Below are positions 10,101 through 19,335 of a DNA stretch of 64,000 nt, piece by piece. Numbering within the stretch: the first letter of the stretch is position 1; each line of letters starts with the position of its first letter. The DNA lies in IMG/VR virus record IMGVR_UViG_3300020411_003736, positions 1 to 64,000 of that record. One strand, written 5' to 3'. The notes under the pieces were generated by a model. The model searched no databases. It worked only from the letters and a program-made list of their open reading frames with translations, and was not told where the DNA came from. The stretch comes from a virus. The translations under genes were made by a program, and so were the position numbers.

Positions 10101-11873
10101 GACATATGTTTCATAATTACCATTTGACTTTATTCGTATTGGAAACAAATCACCTTGCGGTAAAACAGATGCTGTTACATATCCACGATTAACTAAACCC
10201 TTTTCATCCACAATAGTTGGAAAAAAAGATGGTGTATGATATCCACTAGCATCCTTTATTCCATAAGCAAAACCATCACCAATACTACCACTTGTTGAAG
10301 CACTTATATAATTAGAACCCGATAAAATTTCATAATCATCATTTAATCCACCAACCCAATCATTTATAAGAATTATTTCTCCCCCAACCCCTAAAGTATT
10401 TAATGGTCTCCAATAATTTTGTTGAGCTCTTACTATATATCTCTTATATTCCGAACCAGTTGCTGTTGGATTTAAAAGAGAAGAACCACTAGCTGCTTCT
10501 TTAGGTACATTTACACTTTTATTATATTTGAAACCATCTAATGATTCATCACGATAAATTGGATTTGAAGATGAATTTTCTGTAGTGATATTATATGTTG
10601 TATCTGATTGTCTATCACCACTTAATATAAAAGATAAATAAACCCAATCATTTGTATTATAAAAAGGTGGTTGTGCTACATCATAAATGCCAGTAAACAT
10701 ATGAAGTTCATCATTTGAACTTGTAAAATGTGTTACTCTATCAAAACCATCAAAGTCTTGAAATGACTCTATAAAACCATGATTATTATTAAATTGCCCA
10801 CCAGCTAAATTTTTTCCTAAACTTGGTGCAGAAGATGTTGAATAACTTTGACCATCATTATATAAAAATTTCTCATATAGTGTGAATGTATCTTTTACTT
10901 CTTCTATTTTTTTAAATATCTTTTTTCTTTTTTCTTTAACATCAAAACTACTACTGTAAGATAATGAATTATTTATTGAGTTGTAATATCCTTCTAATGT
11001 AACAACCTTATCTTTAAAATTTTCTAATTTACTAACAGCTGAACCAAAATGTGTGTGATTTTTAAATTCAGTGAAATCTATATTTAGATTTAAATCTTTT
11101 TTATCTCTTTTGAATTCATCGAAAATTCTTTCACTTAAAGATCCAGTTATAGTATTAAATGATTCATAGGTATCTTCATCTAAATTATTATCTGCACTGG
11201 TACTAACATCAACAGCCAAAGCTTTGGCTTGTATTGCCAATCCCTCAATATCCTTAAAAAATATTTCATTTCTTTGTGTTGGAATAAATTTTCTTACTAC
11301 TTCAAATGATTGATATAATCTCCCTATTTCATTAGGTAATGGATTATTTAATTTAAAAATTAAAGTTGGTTCTTCATATGTTACCCTATCCTCAACAAAT
11401 GAATTTATTGGTATATATTGATTATTTGGTAATTCTAAATTACCCTCAAAGGTATAGAGATTTTCTGAATTAGTTAACCTCTCAAAAGATGATGATATAA
11501 AATTCTGATTATCACCATCATTTTTTGATTTCAATCTTATTTCAGTTCTAGTTGAAGAAATTTCATCAATATATAAATTTTCTGTAGAAACTTTTTGGAT
11601 AAAATCATATTGTAATTCGTAATTACCCTCTACTAATTGTGCTGAATCTAATTTATCATTTGGTTTAAAAATAATTGAACCATTATTTACATAATAATCC
11701 TCATCTTTGGTTAGTTCATAACTGTCAATATATGTACCCCTACTATAAACAGATAATTTAATAATATGTGTTTCATCAAATTCTGGTAAAGTATATAAAA
11801 AATCTTCTCTGTCATCTAAACTACCAGTAATAATTGACATAATATCAGAAGTGTAATCGTATCTTATATCCAT
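7113..11873 (-). CDS. giant tail/baseplate protein with P2 I-like and LamG-like regions
   Basis: The 1586-residue protein has a beta-rich N-terminus. A helical central region (about residues 640-800, including PEFLREDNQHKVLRDFINMI and TKGSVESIKALLNIHGF) resembles the phage tail protein I (P2 gpI) / wedge family, which links baseplate to fibres. A later region (about 830-1080) has the look of a LamG/concanavalin-type sandwich (...VDYHIVSMSISSSIGDG..., ...AEVRAWSAYLSS...). Two tandem 20-residue repeats with the core SSENLTIR follow near residue 1350. Its stop overlaps nothing and its start is coupled to the upstream gene at 11873. It is likely a baseplate-fibre connector. Confidence 0.6.
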   Translation of the reverse strand: MDIRYDYTSDIMSIITGSLDDREDFLYTLPEFDETHIIKLSVYSRGTYIDSYELTKDEDYYVNNGSIIFKPNDKLDSAQLVEGNYELQYDFIQKVSTENLYIDEISSTRTEIRLKSKNDGDNQNFISSSFERLTNSENLYTFEGNLELPNNQYIPINSFVEDRVTYEEPTLIFKLNNPLPNEIGRLYQSFEVVRKFIPTQRNEIFFKDIEGLAIQAKALAVDVSTSADNNLDEDTYESFNTITGSLSERIFDEFKRDKKDLNLNIDFTEFKNHTHFGSAVSKLENFKDKVVTLEGYYNSINNSLSYSSSFDVKEKRKKIFKKIEEVKDTFTLYEKFLYNDGQSYSTSSAPSLGKNLAGGQFNNNHGFIESFQDFDGFDRVTHFTSSNDELHMFTGIYDVAQPPFYNTNDWVYLSFILSGDRQSDTTYNITTENSSSNPIYRDESLDGFKYNKSVNVPKEAASGSSLLNPTATGSEYKRYIVRAQQNYWRPLNTLGVGGEIILINDWVGGLNDDYEILSGSNYISASTSGSIGDGFAYGIKDASGYHTPSFFPTIVDEKGLVNRGYVTASVLPQGDLFPIRIKSNGNYETYVSDVRVSLKDPTNTHPFSPMYRPPSGSYGGSSEWNGWYDGMLSSASLYDTQNIHSLVNNIPEFLREDNQHKVLRDFINMISEEYDLLRNYIDNYLNITKLGYKNPNSIPDNLLPIVADSAGYELLSSLSSSLSDYIDSNKTEEIGTKDAINATWKKILNNLIYIYKTKGSVESIKALLNIHGFNSDAFNLREYGGSITEHNPTIITNDSQGLLDGLKNTSGSISFIENITPFLMLNVSSASNGHNRFGVDWFANSAEPNGLELVFNAEEPTSNVTQSLMRLSGSNNDLWNINLIPEHNTSTTKGKIQFRLNRTANGSGTTHFSMETPLIDNLFGDNIYNLILQRNSGSDFEDGFPLSQSYQMFVGRKNNDAIVDYHIVSMSISSSIGDGISKLMAKRANRNFRNSGSIASDGARIQNLLIGETVTGSIAEVRAWSAYLSSSKFKQHILNYESTVGGTITSSFSDIIYRYRLNEGYVNSDTNPDLASLNINDSNPNNVKNFTHLLTTQDKLNYRTVTTEQIFYSFGVRGRDDIQNDNTSNLYPELSSEANLNPNFESLTEPYNPTPGRFFSNNFGSSLSYVNAVDSLIFNIIPDFSIENEIGDYNSTLSDGYEDLKDLRKNLITNAEITVDVGKNQKSIENFISTLDEGQMSDLLPARTQLNFSYDVRNDVLFRSRIKNAKLTTELNANNVVGSSSLAEPTISTFVNDTVKDGNINVLTNELTLSSSKIDSYSYSYFDQRVAGFNPNGEVKSTNIYNVSSENLTIRGGEISGTNLYNLSSENLTIRSNAVSLNTVDLTNSINQSVYTLEPSDFKNIMLGSKNEFYKNHGKEPDKTWFKSANPGSGSTFNTYHYEDRFTFPTIGDTELYIPITASYTAGVRQKTNKHDEFEDFFNRQFIDAGNGYTYSTLHQPNPTIDGRMVGRTSYFSSSEGNIHYPSNHYLIARTSKDVLDNLIYKGTQHDGSNPTLDPTNTAPDVYHTQSAYTITSTGGNQLQLT
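7749..7855 (-). repeat. tandem in-frame repeat inside the giant tail gene
   Basis: A 24-nt identical block occurs at 7749-7772 and 7809-7832, 60 nt apart, with similar flanks. It encodes two copies of a 20-residue unit with the core LSSENLTIR/VSSENLTIR. The spacing keeps the reading frame. It is probably a short beta-strand repeat in the tail protein. Confidence 0.75.
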
Positions 11874-14656
11874 TATATCGCTTGCTTAGTTTTATTTATT
11901 TCTGTTTGTGATGTATTCATAATACCTTTTTTTCTTATTGGAGTCTCTTCATTTTTTTTCTCTAATTCATAATCACCAATTAAAATAGCAGTTTTACTAG
12001 TTCCTATTGTATTTTGTAAAGTTGTAAAAGTTCTTTTTTCCGCATTTAATTCCATTGTGACATCCCTCTTAACATTATTATCAACTCTATCTATAAATAT
12101 ATTACTCACCAAAGTATTATCAAATGAACTACTATTAATATTAAAATCACCAATATGGTTCTCTAATCTCTTAACTCCTGAAAAAGTTCTTAATGTACCC
12201 AAATCAAATTTTTCAGGACTCTTACCCCACATACCATTTTCAAGTTGTTTTACAAATTCCTTATTTGCACCTCTATTTAGATAATCACCTGAACCATATT
12301 GATCTTTATCGTTTATCATTCTACTACTTTTTACATATTTAGAATCTTCATCCAAACCACCAACTATAATTTGATTCTTCCCCATTGGTAAAAATTTATA
12401 ATCCGTTCCACCGAATATCTCAAAGTCTTGTGTTGTTATTGTACCATCGTTAATTATTATATTCTTTGTTAAAAGTGTAGTGCTGAGTATATAAAACCCA
12501 TTTTTTGTATAACGAAAAATTAAAATCTTAATTGATTTTATTCCAGGAGTTATATATGTATGTTTTGTTTTTTCAGTTAGATGTTTAGCCCCCTTCTGTG
12601 TTTGTGCAAATAATTTATAAAAATAATTATTGCTAGTAGTTGGTGCTTCATTAATTTCAAAGTCTTCTTCATCATAAAATTTACTATAATACCGTTCCTC
12701 TAATTCCTCATCTGTTAATAATTTCTTCTCATCACCCCACTGTATTACCCTATATGAATAATATGATTCCGATGGGTTATCATCAAAATTATCAACTGCT
12801 GTATAATCCCCTCTATAATATTGATTTAAAAATTCATTATAATCATCTGGTGGTGTAACCATATCTAAATCTATTGTTGATGATTGATTATATAAACCCA
12901 GATTAACTTCAACAGTCAAAGGAAATGAAGTATTTTGATAATCATCTGTTTCCTCATCATAAAATAATAATGGTTTTTCCAAATCATTGATGTATGTGTT
13001 TACTACAAAATCTACTTCCTGAACATAAGGATTATCTTCAGATGTATAATCAGTTCTATATTGTAACTTATACAAATCCTCTCCATCTGATCTATGACCA
13101 AGTGATGTTAACTGGCTACTAAAATATGTTGAAATAGAATCTTGTAAGTAAATACTCATCTCACCAAATCCAGACTCAGCACCATCTACTTCCCCCTCTT
13201 CCACCATTCCATCCGTAACTGTGGGTGAAAATATCATTATATTATTATCAGGAATATGTTGATAAGCTCCCCAATCCGATTCCACTGACCACTTTTGTCC
13301 ATTATGAAAAGTACTTGGATAAGCAATACTGAAATGGTAGGGATTCAATTCCCAACGATCTATGTCAGACCCATCATCTGAATTAGGAAATATAAATGGG
13401 GAATGGTAATGCCTAACACGTTGAATTGTATGATTTTCCCCAGTGTCTGGATGATTAAAAGAATATGTAGCTGAGTCAGGTATATTCACTGTAAAAGGAA
13501 AAGAATCTGAATCTACTGGTATTTTTGGGTATAATCTATCATCATCAAGTACTCCCATTAATATTCTTCCTGGCCTTGGTGATCTCCAATAATCAGTACT
13601 ACCACCATCTCCAGCAAATGATTCATCACCAAATAAATCTATACCCACAACATACTCTATATCTTCATGCATAATAGTAAAATGTCTTGGAAAAAATATC
13701 TCATGAGTTGGTCTCTCCAAAACACCAGTACCAGCTATATCATATAGATATCTTGGATCATTCCAATCAGCTCCATTGGGCTCCCCTGAAAAAAGTGCTG
13801 AAAAGAGTGGATATATAGTATCTAAACTTTTTAGATTATTTGGTAGACTATCATAAATTGGTTCAGATAAATCAAATACATGAACTAATTGTTGTATTTT
13901 TTGTAATATATTTTCTGGAAACTTAAATTCAAATCTTTCGTATCTACTACTAACTTTTTGTTGTATATAAACCTCACCATCATCATAACTAATAAGTTCT
14001 CTATTCGGTAAAATAGCTTCACCATACCGACCATTCTGCATTGGTAGAACCGATCCATGATGGTTTATATCAAAATAATGTTGTAATATTTTAAATTGTC
14101 TATAATGAGTATGTCTATGATCCTGGTAATTACCATTTTTATCTATATATCCACCATTATTTGCTGGAGCTATAAGTCTCTTGTTACCAAAAGAATCAAA
14201 ATTCCATTGATTATTCTCATAAGTGCTCTGGTCAGGATCACTAGCTGGCACTCCTATTTGTGATAAATTACAAATTCTAAATTCAGGGTGTGCACCACCA
14301 CCAGACTTACCAACAATATTTACTATTTGATTATTATTATTTACATGAACTAAGTAACTTCCCAATGGTGCTGCATATGGATCTAGTAAGCCACCACGAA
14401 ACTCTTTTGTCCCAAATCTCATTCTAACAGGTCTTCCTCTTTGTGGTGGTTGATTTGGATCAAAAAGTTTATTCAATAATTCTTCATTTTGTAAATAACC
14501 TAAATTTAATTTTTCATTTCTATAAGATGTATTCCAAGAACCTAAACTAAATTTTTCGAAATCATCATAACCGATTCCATTTAATTTATCATCCTCATCC
14601 CAATAAATTCCAGGTTTATCTGGATTAGGTATTCTATCTTTTTTTATAAATCCCAT
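11873..14656 (-). CDS. large tail-associated protein, 927 residues
   Basis: The start overlaps the stop of the upstream gene and the stop overlaps the next start, so it lies inside the tail operon. The N-terminus (about 1-260) is rich in Asn, Gly, His and Asp. The middle is beta-rich. The C-terminal third (GGLDEDSKYVKSSRMINDKD...RTFSGVKRLENHIGDFN) resembles the equivalent part of the next upstream protein (GGYSEDSTYFKTMLVIGGYN...MYTGVRKMNKHLGFN), so the two share a module. No enzyme motif is seen. A fibre or baseplate-decoration role is inferred. Confidence 0.5.
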   Translation of the reverse strand: MGFIKKDRIPNPDKPGIYWDEDDKLNGIGYDDFEKFSLGSWNTSYRNEKLNLGYLQNEELLNKLFDPNQPPQRGRPVRMRFGTKEFRGGLLDPYAAPLGSYLVHVNNNNQIVNIVGKSGGGAHPEFRICNLSQIGVPASDPDQSTYENNQWNFDSFGNKRLIAPANNGGYIDKNGNYQDHRHTHYRQFKILQHYFDINHHGSVLPMQNGRYGEAILPNRELISYDDGEVYIQQKVSSRYERFEFKFPENILQKIQQLVHVFDLSEPIYDSLPNNLKSLDTIYPLFSALFSGEPNGADWNDPRYLYDIAGTGVLERPTHEIFFPRHFTIMHEDIEYVVGIDLFGDESFAGDGGSTDYWRSPRPGRILMGVLDDDRLYPKIPVDSDSFPFTVNIPDSATYSFNHPDTGENHTIQRVRHYHSPFIFPNSDDGSDIDRWELNPYHFSIAYPSTFHNGQKWSVESDWGAYQHIPDNNIMIFSPTVTDGMVEEGEVDGAESGFGEMSIYLQDSISTYFSSQLTSLGHRSDGEDLYKLQYRTDYTSEDNPYVQEVDFVVNTYINDLEKPLLFYDEETDDYQNTSFPLTVEVNLGLYNQSSTIDLDMVTPPDDYNEFLNQYYRGDYTAVDNFDDNPSESYYSYRVIQWGDEKKLLTDEELEERYYSKFYDEEDFEINEAPTTSNNYFYKLFAQTQKGAKHLTEKTKHTYITPGIKSIKILIFRYTKNGFYILSTTLLTKNIIINDGTITTQDFEIFGGTDYKFLPMGKNQIIVGGLDEDSKYVKSSRMINDKDQYGSGDYLNRGANKEFVKQLENGMWGKSPEKFDLGTLRTFSGVKRLENHIGDFNINSSSFDNTLVSNIFIDRVDNNVKRDVTMELNAEKRTFTTLQNTIGTSKTAILIGDYELEKKNEETPIRKKGIMNTSQTEINKTKQAI

Positions 14657-15795
14657 TAGAATGCTTGCTCACTATTTCTCTTTTCCATCAATTCAATATT
14701 ATCCTTTTCACCTTTTTGTACTCTTATCTTATCATCAAACTCAACAGAAAAATCAAATGTACCCTTTATTTCAAATTGAGATGTTCTATCAATTAAATCA
14801 TTCACAGTATCTTGATTGAAATCAATATCTAAAATCAAACTTTTTTCACCACCCCGACCTTCAGGTTCACCAATTGCTACATTCGTAAAACCATAAGAAG
14901 ATGTAACTTCATTTACAAATTTTCCAACTTTATTTATTTTTGGTAAAACAGGCCAATACCCATTTACCCAACTCTGTGTAGCACTATCATCAATATGATA
15001 TTCTTTATATTCTTCAATTAAAGCTTTTGAGCCTGATATAGGTTCTCTGTAAATACCATAATCAATTCCCTCTCTATCAGTCCATTTCCATTTCTTTGGA
15101 ATTATATTGTTCCAATATTCATCTTTATTTGGATCATTAGCTGGTGATGTATTATTAAAACCCAAGTGTTTATTCATCTTTCTAACACCAGTATACATTT
15201 TACAACTCCCAACATCTACATTATTCAAACCTGTAGTTTTTAAAATATCTTTATATTTTTTAGATGAATAATTATTATTAATCAATTCATCACCATCATA
15301 TATAGGTTTTGTATATGCATCCAAATATGTGTTATATAAATTTCCATCAAACTTCATCAGTGTATCTAAAATTTTTATTTTATCAAATTCATTATATTCT
15401 TCAATGTTAACTATATTGGTTTTAATTTCTTTATCGAAATTATATCCACCAATAACTAACATTGTTTTAAAATAAGTAGAATCTTCACTATAACCACCTA
15501 TCATAATAAAATCTTCTTCCTCAAAATATGGTGTATCATATGTATTGGATTCATTTATCACTATATTTGATTTAAACCTCTCCCATGTCATCACTTCTTT
15601 TTTGTCAGGATTATCGATATTATTTATAGCAAAAACTAAACCTGTAATAGTATAAAATCCAGGTTTATCATACACATGCTCAAACAAATCTATATCATCA
15701 TATAATCGTTTAGGTTTATCTGTAAATTGTGGATCCGAACCATCACCCCAATTTAAATTCATAACATAATATTCACCTATTCTTGTGTAAGACAT
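14656..15795 (-). CDS. tail-associated protein with PKD-like domain
   Basis: The 379-residue protein opens with an Ig-like/PKD fold signature: LNWGDGSDPQF...LFEHVYDKPGFYTITGLVF. The remainder carries the module shared with the 927-residue neighbour. PKD domains are common in extracellular and phage tail proteins, where they mediate weak surface binding. It is coupled to neighbours on both sides. Confidence 0.6.
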   Translation of the reverse strand: MSYTRIGEYYVMNLNWGDGSDPQFTDKPKRLYDDIDLFEHVYDKPGFYTITGLVFAINNIDNPDKKEVMTWERFKSNIVINESNTYDTPYFEEEDFIMIGGYSEDSTYFKTMLVIGGYNFDKEIKTNIVNIEEYNEFDKIKILDTLMKFDGNLYNTYLDAYTKPIYDGDELINNNYSSKKYKDILKTTGLNNVDVGSCKMYTGVRKMNKHLGFNNTSPANDPNKDEYWNNIIPKKWKWTDREGIDYGIYREPISGSKALIEEYKEYHIDDSATQSWVNGYWPVLPKINKVGKFVNEVTSSYGFTNVAIGEPEGRGGEKSLILDIDFNQDTVNDLIDRTSQFEIKGTFDFSVEFDDKIRVQKGEKDNIELMEKRNSEQAF

Positions 15796-15796
15796 A

Positions 15797-18700
15797 TCAG
15801 TTTCCCTGACCTAATTCTGTGTTTATTAGCGACTCGGTGCGCTCCAGCGCATCATCATCACCATCCCCTGGCCGTTTTCCACCACCATCATTTCCACCAT
15901 CAGCAAATATTGCTCTAACACTAGCAGTTCCATCATCATAGTTACCACCATTATTCCATTTTAATTCAGGATCATCATATATCTCATACCTAAGATAATG
16001 TGGTCCGAATCCCACTATTCCTATCTCATTATCATCGTTTGAATCTTCCATACCAGTCCAATTCTCAACACTCCACCTAACGAATTCCTTTCCATCATCA
16101 GGAAAAGCTTGTATCATTTGAATTTGGTCTGAATGTGTCATTGTAAATACATAAACTCCATCACCATTTTGAGAAACTCCTGGAACATTTACTTCTCCAC
16201 CACTTCCACCATAAACCGTAACCTCTACAGGGTTACCATAATCCTCTGACACAGGTATATAATTTGCATGTAGTGTCAAATTAAGTATATCTTCACTTTC
16301 CCCATTTGCATCATTTGCCCATTGTATCGTTGTAGTACCCAAATCATATAAATTATCAATAATTATTGCATCTGTATTTGCATGTGGTGGTTGTATTTCC
16401 CAACCAGTAAATTCATATCCAGATTCTGATATAGCACTTATACTCACTTGTGATGGATAATCATCATCACTATCTGGTGCACTTAATATCAATTCAGTTC
16501 CTTCTGGTGGTGCAATATTATCATCCCTCGTAGAACTTAAAATTACTCTTACAAGACCCAATCCAACATATTGGTCTCCGCTATCAACTCCAACCATTGA
16601 TTCAACATAACTATCAGAACCAGGATAAAATAGAGTTCCTTGATTTGTATTTGGTGATTCGACTACTGCTCGAATTGCAAACTTATAATTTGTATTGAAT
16701 TTATATTCATCAAAAGTTGTATCAAAAGTAAATGTATTCACACCACCATTAACTGTACCAATATATTGATAATCTCCATAACCAATGTACTCTGACAAAT
16801 ATTCTGCCACATACAACTTATAACTAACCTGTTGTGCTACATCAATATCCCAATTATATCTTGTACCTACGCCTATGGTTTCATATTCCCATTTAAAAAC
16901 ATCTGATGGCATTACAGTCCATGATAAATCTATCTTACCAGTAAATACCCCATATTCTAAATTAAAATTATGTTGTGTAATAAAATAAAGTTTAGTTGCT
17001 GCAGTAACATCAAATGGTGCCTCTAAAGGGTGTCTATTGGCAAATGGATTATGATATCCAACATAATTATTTAAATCACTTTGTATATCACCTCTACCAC
17101 TCGTTCTTTTGATAATCTTCAAATAAACTTTATTATCTGAAGTTGCTTTATACTCCTCTTCATGTAATTTTTTATCATAATAAAAACATAAAGGATATAG
17201 TTTATCACCATCTAAAGTTTCTTTTTTTGTATATGCAAAAGCATCAACTGAAAATGTTTCTAACATTCTATCCCTCACCCCTTCAGGTCTTGTTGAATAG
17301 TTAGCCGTTATATCAGGCTCTACTAATTTTTCCTCATCTCCAAAAATTGCTGGATAAGTTGACCACTCTCTTTCAAACGAATCAACCATTTGTAAATCCA
17401 CATCTTTTATATTAGATTCAAGTTTTTCTGCATCAAAAGTATTTTGTTCCCAAAAATCTCGATTATTTTCAGTATAAGTTCCCAATGGAAATCTATTATC
17501 ATTTTCATATGATAAATTATCATCATCATGATCAATATAAATTTCCCTTCCTTGCCATGGGTGATTAACTACAGAAAAGGTGCTTATTTGTTCTTCCATA
17601 GCTGGTTTTGTTATTTGAAAATTAACATCAATATTTGCATCTATCAAATCTTCTAGTGATGAAGAAATCATACCATAAGATGAAAAATTAATTGGTAGTT
17701 CGTCTATCTGTGGTGTGAATGTTGTTGTTATTGTTTGACTCCAATTAACTATATATTCATCACTAATTGGTGGTGCTAACCTATATGATATATTACTATG
17801 AACCGATGTATTTTGGACATTATTATATTGTCCCTCACTTGGTATTTCAAAACTAAACCACATATCAAGAGTTGTGCCAGGATCATCCTCTCCCCAATTT
17901 TGAACAACTCCTTGAAATATTTCTGTCCCATCTATTCCAGGTACCTCTATACGATATTGTCTGTTAGGCATGTTCTCTCCATTCAAAGATGTACCGTACC
18001 AATCATAATAATTTGAACCATCATTTGAATCATAGTATGTGGTGAACCAACCTCTGTATGTTCTTTCAACTCCATCACCAATAGTAACAAGCCACCAAGC
18101 ATATTGCGGTGGGGAAGTTAAGTTATCTGCATTAACACCACCACCATAATACTGTCCATTGGTTAACCATTGCCACTGCCAAACATTTCCCGACATATCA
18201 GTGAAATTTTCATATAAAGTTGGTGTCCCACCACCATATTCCTCTGTTGGAAATTCGGGCATTCCATTTGGATACTCCACAGTAGTTTGAAATTTTCCTG
18301 AAGATAATTCTAATATTTCAAAAGGAAAATGATCTGATAAATCTTCTTGAATTGTAAATTTGGAATCATCAGCATATGTTGGTGTTAAATTTTCAATCTC
18401 AATCGATGGATTTTCTTCTTCTCCTTGCCAGATTTGAAGATTTTGTGTTTCAAATGGATTACCAGTTACCAAATCAACTTTAACATTATTATTGTTACTA
18501 TAAAACGCTACAGTCCTATCTGTCAAATCAGAGTTATAAGTTGCTTTAATAGAAGCAATACCACCAAACCAATCTGTAGTAACCTCAGGATTCCCTTCAC
18601 CCATACCATAATCACCACCAAAATCAATAATTCCATGAATTAAACTATCTGCAGTATGATGAATAAAATAGTGTGCTATATCTGTGCTATGTTGATAATA

Positions 18701-19327
18701 TTCAACACCAGTAATATTATCACTTTGATCATTCTGAAGAACGACACCTGTATTATATTGTGGTATTGTAAACCCAAAAGTTTGTGTACCATTTCCATTA
18801 TTTTGATTTACAAAAAAATCTGTGAAATCCTCATTCCAATTAGCATTTATATTGGTTGTTGACATATCATCAACTACTATTCTATACTGCGCCTCTCCAA
18901 TCCGTTTTAAAGTTCCCGTTCCACTAAGTTCAATGCTATCGTGATGTGTAATATCTTCTATATCCGATGAATATATTTGTGTATCAATTATTATTTCATT
19001 CGCTTGTTCATTTGGAACAGTTGTTATATTTACAGTCTCTTCTCTTGTAATACCATCATCATCTGTCAAACTTATAACAACATCACTCCACAAGTCTTGT
19101 GCATTAACTCTATCAGTTCCACTATATAATAATGATTGATTAGTTGATTCAATAGAATTAACAGTAATCATCTGTGATGGCGTCGCAATTGATCCGACAA
19201 TTGTAATAGTTTCCGCTGGCTCATAAGGTAAATCAATGGATGTAGATATAGATGAACTACCAACAGTTTGAAAATTGTAAGCTGTAAGGCTATCTAAACT
19301 TCTTCCATCTATATTAATATCAGACAT
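15797..19327 (-). CDS. tail adhesin-like protein with FN3 and InlB-type beta repeats
   Basis: This 1176-residue beta-rich protein contains an Ig-like N-terminus and a fibronectin III-like section (about 815-925, with YKLYVAEYLSEYIGYGDYQY). Two divergent InlB B-type repeats follow near the C-terminus (VSISAISESGYEFTGWEI and IQAFPDDGKEFVRWSVENW), then a Gly/Asp-rich tail (DGGNDGGGKRPGDGDDD). This architecture matches extracellular adhesins and phage receptor-binding or decoration proteins. It follows the 994-residue gene after 8 nt. Receptor binding is inferred. Confidence 0.55.
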   Translation of the reverse strand: MSDINIDGRSLDSLTAYNFQTVGSSSISTSIDLPYEPAETITIVGSIATPSQMITVNSIESTNQSLLYSGTDRVNAQDLWSDVVISLTDDDGITREETVNITTVPNEQANEIIIDTQIYSSDIEDITHHDSIELSGTGTLKRIGEAQYRIVVDDMSTTNINANWNEDFTDFFVNQNNGNGTQTFGFTIPQYNTGVVLQNDQSDNITGVEYYQHSTDIAHYFIHHTADSLIHGIIDFGGDYGMGEGNPEVTTDWFGGIASIKATYNSDLTDRTVAFYSNNNNVKVDLVTGNPFETQNLQIWQGEEENPSIEIENLTPTYADDSKFTIQEDLSDHFPFEILELSSGKFQTTVEYPNGMPEFPTEEYGGGTPTLYENFTDMSGNVWQWQWLTNGQYYGGGVNADNLTSPPQYAWWLVTIGDGVERTYRGWFTTYYDSNDGSNYYDWYGTSLNGENMPNRQYRIEVPGIDGTEIFQGVVQNWGEDDPGTTLDMWFSFEIPSEGQYNNVQNTSVHSNISYRLAPPISDEYIVNWSQTITTTFTPQIDELPINFSSYGMISSSLEDLIDANIDVNFQITKPAMEEQISTFSVVNHPWQGREIYIDHDDDNLSYENDNRFPLGTYTENNRDFWEQNTFDAEKLESNIKDVDLQMVDSFEREWSTYPAIFGDEEKLVEPDITANYSTRPEGVRDRMLETFSVDAFAYTKKETLDGDKLYPLCFYYDKKLHEEEYKATSDNKVYLKIIKRTSGRGDIQSDLNNYVGYHNPFANRHPLEAPFDVTAATKLYFITQHNFNLEYGVFTGKIDLSWTVMPSDVFKWEYETIGVGTRYNWDIDVAQQVSYKLYVAEYLSEYIGYGDYQYIGTVNGGVNTFTFDTTFDEYKFNTNYKFAIRAVVESPNTNQGTLFYPGSDSYVESMVGVDSGDQYVGLGLVRVILSSTRDDNIAPPEGTELILSAPDSDDDYPSQVSISAISESGYEFTGWEIQPPHANTDAIIIDNLYDLGTTTIQWANDANGESEDILNLTLHANYIPVSEDYGNPVEVTVYGGSGGEVNVPGVSQNGDGVYVFTMTHSDQIQMIQAFPDDGKEFVRWSVENWTGMEDSNDDNEIGIVGFGPHYLRYEIYDDPELKWNNGGNYDDGTASVRAIFADGGNDGGGKRPGDGDDDALERTESLINTELGQGN

Positions 19328-19335
19328 TTTATAAC